This document shows positions 1 through 8,988 of a stretch of 64,000 nucleotides of DNA, one piece after another (positions within the stretch are counted from its first letter, which is position 1; every line of letters starts with the position of its first letter). Location of the stretch: positions 186,001 to 250,000 of the forward strand of contig JAJDTP010000005.1 of NCBI GenBank assembly GCA_022827095.1, read 5' to 3'. The notes beneath the pieces are model-generated. The model was given only the letters and a program-made list of their open reading frames with translations. It was not told the origin of the DNA and ran no database searches. The stretch is from Dehalococcoidia bacterium (GTDB taxonomy: Bacteria > Chloroflexota > Dehalococcoidia > Lucifugimonadales > UBA3495). A program made the position numbers and the translations under genes.

Positions 1-727
1 CGTACCGGAAATCCTCCGGACCCAGGCGGCCGATGCCCTCGGTATGGATCGCCCCGTGGGGTATCGATTGGTGAAATGCCAGGCTCCCCAGCACGGACAG
101 CTTGTATGCAGCGTCAATGCCTTCGACATCGTTGGTGGGATCGGCCTCGGCATAGCCTCGGCTCTGAGCCTCGGCCAGGGCGTCGGTAAACGGGGTCTGG
201 CTGCGCGCCATCCGCGTGAGGATGTAGTTGGTAGTCCCGTTGATGATCGAACGAATCGAGCGGATGTCGTTGGCCAGCAGCTGTGACATCAAGCAGCCGA
301 CGATGGGTATTCCACCGCCGGCGGATGCCTCGAACAGCAGATTGACGCCTTGGGACTGCGCCAGCGCCAGGAGCGATGCGCCGCGTCTGGCCATCACCTC
401 CTTGTTGGCGGTGACCACGTGCTTGCCGCCGGCCAGGGCCCGCTCCAGGTAGTCACCCGCCGGCGTGTCGCCCCCCATCACCTCGACCACCACGTGGATG
501 TCGGGATCGGTGAGGATGTCTTCCGGATTGGTCGTCAGCACACCCGGCGGCGGAGAGGGCTCACGGGTCTTGGTCGCGTCGCGCACCAGGGCTCGCCGCA
601 GTCGCACCGTGCGACCCGTCTTGCGCCGGATTTCATCTGCGTTGCCCGACAGAGCCGCAGCGACACCGCCCCCGACGGTCCCAAGACCCATCAGGCCGAT
701 GTTGATTGCTTCATTTCTAGAGGGCAT
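1..727 (-). CDS. hom: Homoserine dehydrogenase, N-terminal part (cut by window edge)
   Basis: Reduces aspartate semialdehyde to homoserine in the threonine/methionine pathway, in the cytoplasm. About 242 codons are visible and the C-terminus lies outside the window. The N-terminus has the NAD(P)-binding glycine loop GLGTVGGG near residues 14-21, then VVEVMGG and the TANKEVMA segment that follows the nucleotide-binding fold. Further on, the GGGIP and NGTTNYILT motifs of the catalytic domain are present. The start is the ATG whose complement is at 725-727. An ACT domain, if there is one, would be off the window. Family assignment is firm. Confidence 0.93.
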   Translation of the reverse strand, partial: MPSRNEAINIGLMGLGTVGGGVAAALSGNADEIRRKTGRTVRLRRALVRDATKTREPSPPPGVLTTNPEDILTDPDIHVVVEVMGGDTPAGDYLERALAGGKHVVTANKEVMARRGASLLALAQSQGVNLLFEASAGGGIPIVGCLMSQLLANDIRSIRSIINGTTNYILTRMARSQTPFTDALAEAQSRGYAEADPTNDVEGIDAAYKLSVLGSLAFHQSIPHGAIHTEGIGRLGPEDFRY

Positions 728-820
728 CTGATAGCGCTGCGGTGGAGTTGATGCGAAGTTTCGCCGTCAGTCGTCAGGGTTTCGGAACGTGGCCGGAGTG
801 TCCTGTGTTGTTCGTGGACC

Positions 821-2026
821 TTACTGTTGGGGCTGCGGGGTGACCCGCGGGGCGGTGAGCCGGACCTGGTCGGTCACCCACGCGTAACGATTGCTGTCGA
901 AGTTGATCTTCACCCAGCCTTCCTCAGAGCCGCGAGCCAACTGGTCGTCTTTCCACTCTTCGACGCGCGCGCTGGCCATCTGGAAAAGCATCTGAGCTGC
1001 GACCTCGCGGGTCTCCGGGCCGGCAATTGCCTGGATGATGAAGATCGTTTCGTCATCGTATATCGGTGTCGATATCTCCCCGGGTTCCAAGGTGGGCGGT
1101 TTGCGCGTTTCGGTACCATCCTCGGCCACTTCGGTTTCGCCGAAAAGGTACCTGTCAAACTCGGGGAACGCTCCTTCAGGAACCCATCCGATGTATCCGT
1201 CGGAGCCGGAAATCTCGCGGGACACGGATCCGAAATCCTGGCCCAGGACCAGGCGTTCGCGTACCGCCTCCGGCGAGGCCGAGGAGTTCAGGCCCATCGC
1301 AATGGCCTGCAGTTCAATCTGCGGCGCCTCCTCCGGCAGGGAGCCCAGCATGATGGCGAACAGGGTGCTCTGATGCAGTCGCTCCTGCATGATCCGGCGG
1401 TAGGCGTCGTCGGTGAGGTTCACCTGGGTCAGGAAGTTCTTGTAGATGTTGTCGAACTCTGCGTCCAGTTGCGCTTCCAATTGCGGGTCGCCGGCTTCCT
1501 GGCCGGGTTCCGGCTCGGGACGGAACTGGTCCCGGATTGCCTCGTCAATCTGAGCATCGGTGACGTCGATGCCGAGCCCGGGCGCCGCCTGGCGCAGTAT
1601 CTCGGCGTGCAGCAGGTCGGTCAGCAACTGGAATGGGATCCGGCTGAAATCCACCTGCCCGCCCTGGTATCGGTTGATGCCCTGCAGCACACGGATGCGT
1701 TCCACCAGGTCGCCCATGGTGAAGCGAACCCCACGTACCTCACCGGCCATCACGCGCGGCGGCAGAATGAACTGTTGGTACACCCCGGCCAGCACCACGC
1801 CAACGATCACCAGGATCAGGGCGGCCCCAACTATAATCGCGATCCGTTGCCGGCGGGAATCCAAACGCCGGCGTGCGCGCGCAGCCTGGACGGCGTCCGC
1901 GCTGGTCGCGCCCAGCCGACGACTGCGGCCGGCGGCGCTTCTGGTGGGACGGCGCCTGGCCGGCTGCTCCGGGGCCTCCTCTGCCTCTGCGGCGCTGCGT
2001 TTCCAGGGCAGCGAAAGGTTCAGCAT
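821..2026 (-). CDS. Membrane-anchored SurA-N/PpiC-like peptidyl-prolyl isomerase
   Basis: A 401-residue protein with a basic cytoplasmic N-terminus (residues 1-60, rich in Arg) and one hydrophobic segment at about 62-85 (IAIIVGAALILVIVGVVLAG), followed by an extracytoplasmic part. Residues about 90-230 resemble SurA N-terminal chaperone helices. Residues about 240-350 look like a parvulin/PpiC rotamase domain (GYIGWVPEGAFP, LEPGEIS). The likely role is folding of exported proteins on the outer face of the membrane. It starts 14 bases after the rpsR stop, so it may be co-transcribed with the ribosomal operon. No clear ribosome binding site is seen. The family call is good, but catalytic competence is not shown. 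Confidence 0.75.
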   Translation of the reverse strand: MLNLSLPWKRSAAEAEEAPEQPARRRPTRSAAGRSRRLGATSADAVQAARARRRLDSRRQRIAIIVGAALILVIVGVVLAGVYQQFILPPRVMAGEVRGVRFTMGDLVERIRVLQGINRYQGGQVDFSRIPFQLLTDLLHAEILRQAAPGLGIDVTDAQIDEAIRDQFRPEPEPGQEAGDPQLEAQLDAEFDNIYKNFLTQVNLTDDAYRRIMQERLHQSTLFAIMLGSLPEEAPQIELQAIAMGLNSSASPEAVRERLVLGQDFGSVSREISGSDGYIGWVPEGAFPEFDRYLFGETEVAEDGTETRKPPTLEPGEISTPIYDDETIFIIQAIAGPETREVAAQMLFQMASARVEEWKDDQLARGSEEGWVKINFDSNRYAWVTDQVRLTAPRVTPQPQQ

Positions 2027-2040
2027 CTGGGGTGGGCCGG

Positions 2041-2514
2041 CTAGCGACCCGAACGCATACCGACGTTGATGCTGTGTTCGGGAGCGTAGGGCAGCAGTGC
2101 GAGGTAGCGAGCCCGCTTGATCGCCTGTGCCAGCAGCCTCTGGTTCTTTGCCGAGGTGCCGGTCTTGCGGGTGGGTTCGATTTTCCCCTGCTCGGAGATG
2201 TACCGCCGCAGGCGGTCCACGTCCTTGTAGTCGGGCGTGACCCCCTCAACCGTGAAGGCGCACACTCTCCGACGCGGTCCGTACCGTCGTCCCCCGCGAC
2301 CCCCGCCGCGTGGCCCGCCCCTTCCCGGCGGGCGTCCCCCCGGGCCGCCGGGCCGTCCGCCCGGACCGCCGCCCGGCCGTCCACCTGGTCCGCCGGGAGG
2401 GCCGCCACCCGGTCCGCCTGGGGGAGGACCACCAGCGGCTGGAGGCCCGCCGGCAGGAGCGGATGGCGCTGCGTTGGGAGGCGGAGTTGCAGGTGCGGGT
2501 TGTGGCGTAGTCAT
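2041..2514 (-). CDS. rpsR: 30S ribosomal protein S18 with Gly/Pro-rich N-terminal extension
   Basis: The last ~75 residues are a standard S18 ([37 protein letters not shown]), which packs beside S6 on the 30S platform. The chosen ATG at 2514 has GGAGG eight to nine bases upstream, giving 157 residues, about twice the usual S18 length. Residues 1 to about 75 are almost pure Pro, Gly, Ala and Arg, with repeated GGP/GGR units. A longer frame open upstream to 2805 overlaps ssb and is rejected because it lacks a ribosome binding site. The gene sits third in rpsF-ssb-rpsR, a common bacterial order. The extension may be disordered and surface exposed; its role is unknown. Confidence 0.93.
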   Translation of the reverse strand: MTTPQPAPATPPPNAAPSAPAGGPPAAGGPPPGGPGGGPPGGPGGRPGGGPGGRPGGPGGRPPGRGGPRGGGRGGRRYGPRRRVCAFTVEGVTPDYKDVDRLRRYISEQGKIEPTRKTGTSAKNQRLLAQAIKRARYLALLPYAPEHSINVGMRSGR

Positions 2515-2557
2515 TGCTGGAGGTTCCTCCGGATTGCTGAGGTTCAAGTCCTGTCGT

Positions 2558-3058
2558 TCAGAAGGGAAGGTCGTCGACGTCCATCGGGTCACCGGCCCCG
2601 CCGGCTCCGGAGCCAGCGCCCCGCCGGTCATCGTAGCCGCCGCGCTGGTCGCCGTACCCGCCGCTGTCGCCTCGATCGCCGTAACTGCGATCAGGTTGTC
2701 CGCCGTAGCCGCCATATCCTCCGTCGTCCATTTGGTCTCCGCGGCGTCCCAAGAATTGAACGTCGGTGACGAAAACGTCGAGAGAAAAGCCGGTGCCGCC
2801 ATCACGCCGTTCGTACTGTCGGGTGCTTAGTCGTCCTTCCACGTACACTTGCTGACCGCGGCCGAGATATTGGTTGCACGTATCAGCGAGCCGGCCGTAG
2901 GCAGTGCAATTGAACCATTCGGTCTGCTCCCGCTGTTCGCCGTTGACGGTGTACCGCCGGTTGGTCGCGACGCTGAACGACGTCATCGGGTTGCCGGATG
3001 TCGAGTACCGCATCTCCGGATCCCGACCAAGGTTGCCTATGATAATGATCTTGTTCAC
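2558..3058 (-). CDS. ssb: Single-stranded DNA-binding protein
   Basis: A 166-residue SSB. It has an N-terminal OB fold ([19 protein letters not shown], then [13 protein letters not shown] and [11 protein letters not shown]), a Gly/Tyr/Asp-rich linker ([11 protein letters not shown] region), and the acidic tip [10 protein letters not shown]. That tip matches the conserved C-terminal peptide used to recruit replication and repair partners. The protein coats ssDNA during replication, recombination and repair. It is placed between rpsF (6 bases upstream) and rpsR (43 bases downstream), so the three genes are probably transcribed together from the promoter upstream of rpsF. Confidence 0.97.
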   Translation of the reverse strand: MNKIIIIGNLGRDPEMRYSTSGNPMTSFSVATNRRYTVNGEQREQTEWFNCTAYGRLADTCNQYLGRGQQVYVEGRLSTRQYERRDGGTGFSLDVFVTDVQFLGRRGDQMDDGGYGGYGGQPDRSYGDRGDSGGYGDQRGGYDDRRGAGSGAGGAGDPMDVDDLPF

Positions 3059-3064
3059 GGCAAC

Positions 3065-3787
3065 TTACGCCTCGGCGTCGCCATCGGTTTCTGCCGGTGG
3101 CTCGGGTGCGGCTGCCGGCTCCGTGACCACCGGCTCGGCCGCGGCGGTCGGTTCGGGAGCCGAGACCGGCTCGGGAGCCGGCGCTGTGTCGGCGCTGTTC
3201 TCCATTGCCGGAGCCGGGGCAGGTTCAGCGGATTCGGGCGCGGCTGCTGGCGCGGTTGGCGCTTCCGCGCCGGGCGCTGTCGCCGCTGCTGGGGCGGTTG
3301 GCGGTTCCGTGCTGGGCGCTGCCGCGGCCGGCGCGCCGGCTCCCGGCGGAGGCCCGCCCTGCCGGCGGTCGCCGAAGCCGCCGGGCGCTTCCGGTATCGG
3401 ACCGCCGCCGTCCTGGCGTCGGGCTCGTCCCGGCGGGATGTACCGCGATGGAGCGGTAAGCGGCCCTGGCGGCGGCTTGTCGGGCAACGGCCCTTCGCAA
3501 TTGAGGATCAGCGATCGCAGCACCTGCTCGTCCAGCCGCAGGTAGTTTTCCAACTCCCGATTGAAGGAATTGTCCACCGTAAAGGTGCTCAAATAGTATG
3601 AGCCTTCCAGGAAATTGTAGTTCCCTTTGCGGATCGGGTAGGCCAACCGACGGGTGCCCCAGATCTGCTCGGCGGTGATTTCGCCTTCGCGGTTGACGAT
3701 GAACGACTTGATCTCGTCCCACTTGGCCGATGCTTCGTCCTGATTCAGCATCGGACTGAGAATTGTTACCAGTTCGTAATGACGCAA
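3065..3787 (-). CDS. rpsF: 30S ribosomal protein S6 with long Ala/Pro-rich C-terminal tail; TTG start
   Basis: Residues 1-95 form a normal S6 ferredoxin-like domain (RHYELVTILSPML, IWGTRRLAYPIRKGNYNFLE, YLRLDEQVLRSLI). The rest, about 145 residues, is low complexity and rich in Ala, Pro, Glu and Gly, making the protein 240 residues against roughly 95-130 for most S6. The start is a TTG at 3787, chosen because AGGAG lies seven bases upstream and the S6 homology begins there; the longer open frame to 3952 crosses the promoter. First gene of rpsF-ssb-rpsR. The tail is probably disordered. Together with the S18 extension it makes both partners of the S6-S18 pair unusual. Confidence 0.93.
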   Translation of the reverse strand: MRHYELVTILSPMLNQDEASAKWDEIKSFIVNREGEITAEQIWGTRRLAYPIRKGNYNFLEGSYYLSTFTVDNSFNRELENYLRLDEQVLRSLILNCEGPLPDKPPPGPLTAPSRYIPPGRARRQDGGGPIPEAPGGFGDRRQGGPPPGAGAPAAAAPSTEPPTAPAAATAPGAEAPTAPAAAPESAEPAPAPAMENSADTAPAPEPVSAPEPTAAAEPVVTEPAAAPEPPAETDGDAEA

Positions 3788-3823
3788 GTTCGAATCTCCT
3801 GAATTGGTGAAAGCGCGACCGCG

Positions 3824-3852
3824 ATTATAGCATTCGGCTCCCTGAGTGTCAG
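3824..3852 (-). promoter_or_regulatory. Sigma-70-type promoter of the rpsF-ssb-rpsR operon
   Basis: On the minus strand, CTGACA (3852-3847) is separated by 17 bases from a perfect TATAAT (3829-3824). The expected transcription start is near 3817, about 30 bases before the TTG start of rpsF, leaving room for its AGGAG site. The match is strong for a GC-rich genome. Confidence 0.8.
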
Positions 3853-3965
3853 CACGGACGCGGCGGCAAAACCCCGGAAACCCATCCGTGCCACATTTCG
3901 CCCGAGTCGGCGGGACCCACGCCGTTGCGCCGGCCCGCGGTTGCCGGGTCACGCCAAATGTCGGC

Positions 3966-4979
3966 TCAGTAGTCGAAGTACACCGCGTTGACCAGGCCGT
4001 GCAACTGCCAGCTCAGGTCCGCGATCAGGATCAGCAGTTTCGGTTTGTCGTCAGAATCCGGCCACTCGTACTGCACCAGCGACCGGAGCCGGCCGGCCAT
4101 CCGGTTCGCCGCTTCGGTGGATGCCCCGTCCGGCCCCGTGCCCACGGCGCCCAGTTCGCCCGACACGGTTGCAAGCGCGCGCCGCATCGAGTTGGGCAGC
4201 ATCGGGTCGGTGACCAACAGGTCGAGCACCTGCTCTGGCCGTATCTCCACGCCGCAGGTGCGCATGTACGCTTCCTGGGCATGGAATACTCGGAGCAGCG
4301 TGGTCCAGTCGGACTCGCTGTGTTCCCTGGATTGTTTGTCTTCTTCCAGTTGCGCCAACAGCAGTCCGCTGGCAAGTTGGGCGCGTTCGATGAACCTGCC
4401 CAACTGCATGAAATGCCACCCCTCGTCGCGGTACATCGTCGCCCCCGCCACCCCCATGAAGGTCTCGATGTCCTCCGCAGTTTCCGTGTAGAACCCCTCC
4501 GGCGATGCCAACCAGATATCCAGCATCCTGATCCGCTGCAGCTTCAGGTAGGTGAGGTTCAGCGACCGCCACATCTCCGCGCTGATGCAGTGTCGCATCT
4601 GTCGCGCGTTCTCCCGACCCCATGCGAAGCAACTCCACAACGAGTTTGGATTGGCGCGCTCGAAGGTGAGGTCGTCGGCCAGGGTGAACGAATCCGCCAA
4701 GGTGTACTCGTCGCTGATCCGCCGCTGCGCCTGCCCCGATGGCGTTTGGGTCTGCTGGAACTGTGGCGCGGCCCCCTGCTGCGACGGTTCCAGTTCCAGT
4801 CCGCCCCCCGGCGGTTCGCGGTCCAGGCTGCGGTAGATGCGACGCCAGCCCGAGTAGATTTCTCCGGTGGGGCGGTCGACCAGAGCCTCGGCCTGCAACC
4901 GCAGCATCCGGGTTAAATGGTCCGCCCGTTCCAGGTATCGGCCCATCCAATACAAGCCTTGCGCGCTTCGAGAAAGCAT
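3966..4979 (-). CDS. Alpha-E domain-containing protein (DUF403)
   Basis: A 337-residue, largely helical protein opening with MLSRSAQGLYWMGRYLERAD, the signature start of the alpha-E family. These proteins almost always accompany a circularly permuted ATP-grasp enzyme. They are thought to act with it in an uncharacterised peptide or amide-forming pathway. Here the ATP-grasp gene ends five bases upstream, so the two are translationally coupled. No ribosome binding site of its own is evident. Family membership is certain; the biochemical role is not known. Confidence 0.9.
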   Translation of the reverse strand: MLSRSAQGLYWMGRYLERADHLTRMLRLQAEALVDRPTGEIYSGWRRIYRSLDREPPGGGLELEPSQQGAAPQFQQTQTPSGQAQRRISDEYTLADSFTLADDLTFERANPNSLWSCFAWGRENARQMRHCISAEMWRSLNLTYLKLQRIRMLDIWLASPEGFYTETAEDIETFMGVAGATMYRDEGWHFMQLGRFIERAQLASGLLLAQLEEDKQSREHSESDWTTLLRVFHAQEAYMRTCGVEIRPEQVLDLLVTDPMLPNSMRRALATVSGELGAVGTGPDGASTEAANRMAGRLRSLVQYEWPDSDDKPKLLILIADLSWQLHGLVNAVYFDY

Positions 4980-4984
4980 CCCGG

Positions 4985-6430
4985 TTACTCTTCCAACACC
5001 CAGACGTCCTTGCCGCCCCCGCCCTGGCTGGAATTGACTACCAGGCTGCCCCGTTTCAGCGCGACACGGCAGAAGGCTCCCGGGACGATGCGGGTGGTCT
5101 TGCCATGCAGGATGAACGGCCGCAGGTCGACGTGGCGAGGCTCGAAGTTGCCGTCGATCAGGCAGGGTGAGCGCGACAGCGCCAGGGTGGGCTGGGCGAT
5201 GAAGTCCGCCGGGTTGGCTCGAACCTGCTCAGCGTATTCGGCGCGCTCTGCCGGTGTCGCATGCGGACCCACCAGCATCCCGTATCCGCCGGATTCGCCA
5301 ACTTTTTTCACCACCAGCCTGTCCAGGTTGTCCAACGTGTACTCCAATTCTTGCGGCCGGCGGCAGAGGTAAGTCTCCACGTTCTGCAACAGCGGTTCCT
5401 CGCCCAGGTAATACCGGATCAGGTCGGGTACGTACGCATAAACGCTCTTGTCGTCGGCGACCCCCGTTCCGGGCGCGTTGGCCAGCGCCACGTTGCCCCG
5501 AAGGTAAGCATCCATCAGACCCGGTACTCCCAGGACCGAGTCCGGCCGAAAGACCGTCGGGTCAATGAAATCGTCATCGACTCGCCGGTATATAACGTCG
5601 ACTCGCCGCAATCCCGTCGTCGTCCTCATGCAGACGAAGCCGTCGTCGACCACCAGGTCGCGCCCCTCGACCAGTTCCGCCCCCAGCTCACCGGCCAGGA
5701 ACATGTGCTCGTAGAACGCGGAGTTGTACACGCCCGGCGTCAGCAGGGCGATGGTCGGATTGGTTTGCCCGCCGGGCGCCAGTTCCCGCAGGGTGTCCAG
5801 CAGCAGCCGGCCGTAGTTCTCCACCTCCAGCACCCGAGACGCGCGATACAACCGGCGCAAACTTGCCTTAACCGCCTTGCGGTTGGCGATCATGTAGGAC
5901 ACTCCGGATGGCACCCTCAGGTTGTCCTCCAGCACCCGGAAGCCGTCGTTAGTGCGCACCACGTCGGTGCCGCAAATCGCTACCCATGTGCCCTGCGGTG
6001 GCGTGAAGCCCCGCATCTCCAGCCGGTATTGTGGGCATCCCCGGACCATGTCCTGGGGTATGACGCCGTCCTTGGTCACCCGCGACTCGCCGTACACGTC
6101 CTGCAAAAACAGGTTCAGCGCCTTCAGACGCTGGGTCAGGCCCGATTCCAGTTCGCGCCATTCCGCTTCAACCAGCAGCCGCGGCACACAGTCGATGGGA
6201 ATGATCCGCTCGTCGGCTTCATCGTCTCCATAGACCGTGAATGTGATACCTTCGTTGGAAAACGACCGCGTGACCCGTTCCTGGATGGCGTTTAACTCTT
6301 CGGTGGACAGGTCGGTGAGGGTTTGTTGCAATCCCTTCCAGTCGTCCCGCGTCGCGCCATCGGCGTGAAACATCTCGTCAAAGATGTCCGCGTCGATGCT
6401 GTAATTCCCGAACCGGTCTGCCGTAGTCAC
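4985..6430 (-). CDS. Circularly permuted type 2 ATP-grasp protein (DUF404/DUF407)
   Basis: A 481-residue member of the circularly permuted ATP-grasp family, expected to make an amide bond using ATP. Visible family motifs include CVPRLLVEAEWRELE, LNLFLQDVYG, GTWVAICGTDVVRTNDGFRV, LEDNLRVPSGVSYM and LVVKKVGESGGYGML (the ATP-binding lysine/glycine stretch) near residue 370-390, with VVNSSQGGGGKDVWVL at the C-terminus. It forms a two-gene unit with the downstream alpha-E gene. In other bacteria this pair often lies with a transglutaminase-like or proteasome-like peptidase gene; none is adjacent here. Confidence 0.9.
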   Translation of the reverse strand: MTTADRFGNYSIDADIFDEMFHADGATRDDWKGLQQTLTDLSTEELNAIQERVTRSFSNEGITFTVYGDDEADERIIPIDCVPRLLVEAEWRELESGLTQRLKALNLFLQDVYGESRVTKDGVIPQDMVRGCPQYRLEMRGFTPPQGTWVAICGTDVVRTNDGFRVLEDNLRVPSGVSYMIANRKAVKASLRRLYRASRVLEVENYGRLLLDTLRELAPGGQTNPTIALLTPGVYNSAFYEHMFLAGELGAELVEGRDLVVDDGFVCMRTTTGLRRVDVIYRRVDDDFIDPTVFRPDSVLGVPGLMDAYLRGNVALANAPGTGVADDKSVYAYVPDLIRYYLGEEPLLQNVETYLCRRPQELEYTLDNLDRLVVKKVGESGGYGMLVGPHATPAERAEYAEQVRANPADFIAQPTLALSRSPCLIDGNFEPRHVDLRPFILHGKTTRIVPGAFCRVALKRGSLVVNSSQGGGGKDVWVLEE

Positions 6431-6557
6431 GCACGCCTCTGGTCTGCCCGTGTGCTTATCCTTTGCCCGGAGGCCCGTTCCGTCCGGACCGCCCTCGGAT
6501 CAGCAGACTAGCAAATTGCCCCGCACCCGCACAACTCAATTGCGATCCCATGGATGT

Positions 6558-6705
6558 CCGGGGTTTGTGGTACGGACGCGTCAGGATCAGGATTTGCCGG
6601 ATTCTACGATTTGTCAGGATTGGGAGAGCCTCATCACGGAATAGTTCCAATCCTGGCAATCCCTAAATCTTGAAAATCCTGCTTCTGACGACTCCCGGCG
6701 TTTGT
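6558..6705. repeat. Dispersed palindromic intergenic element, copy A
   Basis: Copy A of a family seen five times in this window. Its right arm reads AATCTTGAAAATCCTGCTTC then TGACG, and its left arm carries the inverted match CGTCAGGATCAGGATTT. The centre is GGAATAGTTCC. The outer ends carry inverted GGTTTGTGG-like sequence. It fills the space between the ATP-grasp gene and the flavin monooxygenase gene, abutting the latter's stop codon. It is non-coding. Confidence 0.75.
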
Positions 6706-6706
6706 A

Positions 6707-7756
6707 TTACGCCGCGGCCAGCGCCGGTATCACGTGGTTTCCAAAGGCCCGCACTTCTGCTTCCGGCGGGGCGAAGGTCAGGCACGGCATCAGGTACAGC
6801 TGTTTAACCCCGTGTTTTGCCATCTCCTGGATTCGCGCCGTGCAGTATTCCGGAGTTCCGATCAAGCCCAAAGCGTCGCAAAGCTGGCCGTTGACCTCGT
6901 CGTCCACGAACCGGGTCAGCTCGATGGCTTCTTCCCAGTTTGGCGCATGGCCCAGGTCCGGATAAACGTCGCGCACCGCTTGCGGCACCTCGTAGTCCGG
7001 GATGTCCAGCCCGGAGTAGGGCAACCAGTTGGGCCCGCCCCACAGCAGCGCCCAATGCACCGCCACCGGGCGCGCCAGGCGACGGGCCTCTTCGGTGGAA
7101 CCGGACACGCACGTGCGCACTGCGAACATCACGTCCAGGTCGTCCAGAGTCCGGCCGCTGCGTTTCGCCCCGGTTTCCAGGTGCTCCAGCGCCTTGCCGA
7201 CGATGCCCGGGGTGTACCCCACCAGCACCAGCGCGCCGTCGGCCACCTCGCCCGCCAGCTCCAGAGAGCGCGGACCCGACGCTGCCATCAGTACCGGCAC
7301 CCCGTGGCCGCCGTCGCTACCCGCGAAGTCGAGGCGGTTGGTCATGCCGTCGTATTCGACCGACTCCCCGGCCAGCAGCGCCTTCACTTCCATGATGCAA
7401 CGGCGCATCTGACGCAGGGTCGCCGGCCGCCGGCCAATGGTGCTCGCCGAGGTGTACCCGGTCCCGATGATGAACTTGGTCCTGCCGGGTGCAATTTCCG
7501 CAACCGTCTGCGCCGCTCCCGCCAGCACCGACGGGATACGCCCAAATGGGTTCGTTACAGCCGGGAACAACCCCAGCTTGCTCGTGGCGTTGGCCGCCAT
7601 GCCCATGGTCACGAAGGTGTCGCGGCAAATCATCTGGCTGTCCAGGATCCCTGCTCCGTCAAAGCCGGCTTCCTCTATCTGCTGGATCATGCGTAGCAAT
7701 TCCGGCATCGGCGACGTGCCGGGCACGCGCATCGAAATCTTGATGGACTCGGCCAT
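6707..7756 (-). CDS. LLM class flavin-dependent oxidoreductase (luciferase-like)
   Basis: A 349-residue bacterial-luciferase-like TIM-barrel enzyme, of the type that uses reduced FMN or F420 for oxidation or monooxygenation. Recognisable stretches are the N-terminal strand with EEAGFDGAGILDSQM, TSKLGLFPAVTNPFGR and FIIGTGYTSASTIG. The start is the ATG at 7756, which has GGAGG six bases upstream; an upstream ATG at 7816 lacks one. The middle (GVPVLMAASGPRSLELAGEVADG) is typical of F420-linked members such as Mer. The substrate cannot be read from sequence. It is transcribed alone. Confidence 0.87.
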   Translation of the reverse strand: MAESIKISMRVPGTSPMPELLRMIQQIEEAGFDGAGILDSQMICRDTFVTMGMAANATSKLGLFPAVTNPFGRIPSVLAGAAQTVAEIAPGRTKFIIGTGYTSASTIGRRPATLRQMRRCIMEVKALLAGESVEYDGMTNRLDFAGSDGGHGVPVLMAASGPRSLELAGEVADGALVLVGYTPGIVGKALEHLETGAKRSGRTLDDLDVMFAVRTCVSGSTEEARRLARPVAVHWALLWGGPNWLPYSGLDIPDYEVPQAVRDVYPDLGHAPNWEEAIELTRFVDDEVNGQLCDALGLIGTPEYCTARIQEMAKHGVKQLYLMPCLTFAPPEAEVRAFGNHVIPALAAA

Positions 7757-7944
7757 ACGGGTTCCTCCGTACCAAATGGGATCGTTCAACTCGGTCGCGG
7801 TAGTATAGCAGCGCACTCACTCAAACCTGCTGAAACTTCAACGGCTCACCCGAAACCGCACGACGATTTCAGGCTCCGCGGCGCTGGGCTTCCGCCTGTG
7901 CGTTTTCGTAGATTGCCAGCGGTGCCATTTGTGGGATGGGATTT

Positions 7945-8058
7945 GGTGATCGGGCCGGATTAGGAGATCTTCATCACCGAACGGTCCCAATCCTGACAAT
8001 CCCGCAATTTTGAAAATCCTGATTCTGACGATCCTCCTCCGCCCAGCAGGTAGGCGTC
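7945..8058. repeat. Dispersed palindromic intergenic element, copy B
   Basis: Same family as copy A: ACGGTCCCAATCCTGACAAT, then TTTTGAAAATCCTGATTCTG and ACG, with an outer GGTAGGCG end. The left arm is more degenerate than in other copies. It lies in the 377-base divergent space between the flavin monooxygenase and the cupin gene. Apart from this element and the cupin ribosome binding site, nothing else is recognised there. Confidence 0.65.
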
Positions 8059-8133
8059 TTGGCGCCACTAATGTTGCCACCGCAAGCGCCACGCGGTTAA
8101 ACTGCCACCACCAGCTCAGTGGAGGAACTTTTC

Positions 8134-8721
8134 ATGGTCGCCGTCCGATACGCTTTGGAAGATTTTGTGAACGACATGGACGATCTTCTGGCTTCTCAGC
8201 CAACCAATGAGAAGATCTTCGACAAGGGCTCGGACTGCCTGTCGCGCCTCATCGCCAATCCCGACGCCATCCCCGAACGGTTCCGCCAGCCGGTTGGCGC
8301 GGGAAGCCGCTCCAATCACGGTTCGTGGCTGCTCCATCATAGCCCAGACAGCGGTCTACTGGTGACGGCCGTCGTGTGGGGCCCCGGCGACCACGCCGCT
8401 CCCCACGACCATCGCACCTGGGGCATGATCGGCGTGATGGACAACGCCCTCACCGAGACCCGATTCCGGCGCGTCGACGACCGCCAACGCGATGATTGGG
8501 CGCAGTTGGAACGGGACCGTTCCGCCGTGGTCAAGCCGGGGGAAATCAGCCTGCTGATCCCGGAGGTTGACGAAATCCACCAGATGGACAACTTCACCGA
8601 CCGGCCCACCGTCGAGATCCACGTCTATGGCCAGGACCTCCGCGGCTTGGAACGCGTCCGCTACAACCTGGAAACCGGCGCCATCCGGCAGATGATGACG
8701 GAAAAGTACGATAACTGCTGA
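8134..8721 (+). CDS. Cysteine-dioxygenase-like cupin protein
   Basis: A 195-residue double-stranded beta-helix protein of the cysteine dioxygenase/COG5553 group. The metal-binding motif HDHRTWGMIGV and a later EIHQM and VEIHVYG supply the histidines and acid expected of a non-heme iron cupin. The ATG at 8134 is preferred because GGAGG lies eight bases upstream; a GTG at 8119 sits inside that site. If it acts on cysteine or a related thiol, it would make a sulfinate. That fits the neighbouring rhodanese and sulfite oxidase genes. The exact substrate is uncertain. Confidence 0.8.
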   Translation: MVAVRYALEDFVNDMDDLLASQPTNEKIFDKGSDCLSRLIANPDAIPERFRQPVGAGSRSNHGSWLLHHSPDSGLLVTAVVWGPGDHAAPHDHRTWGMIGVMDNALTETRFRRVDDRQRDDWAQLERDRSAVVKPGEISLLIPEVDEIHQMDNFTDRPTVEIHVYGQDLRGLERVRYNLETGAIRQMMTEKYDNC

Positions 8722-8988
8722 TCGCGAATCGTTTAACGAAATCTGGCGCGCGGCGCAAGTGTGCGCCCTGCGTGTATAATTAGATCATAATATGTCGATA
8801 TCACCGGCCCGATAAACCGTTCGCCGGTTCCAGTCATAGCGATAAACCGCCGATTCCGGACTGCTTGCGGCGCATGGATAGAATGCGCGGGAGTCGAATC
8901 AAACCGTGTCCGGTGCCCTCGTTCTCGTGGTCGCCGATGGAAAAAACTTAATGTGAATTACATGGACCTCGATCACGGAGATGCGCTG

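Noticed and set aside
827-2044. A 405-codon open frame on the plus strand
   Set aside because: It lies opposite the SurA/PpiC-like gene, has a composition typical of shadow frames in GC-rich DNA (Gly/Arg/His-rich), and shows no family motif.
3065-3952. Extended S6 start at ATG 3952
   Set aside because: It would place the promoter and ribosome binding site inside the gene, and the added residues do not resemble S6.
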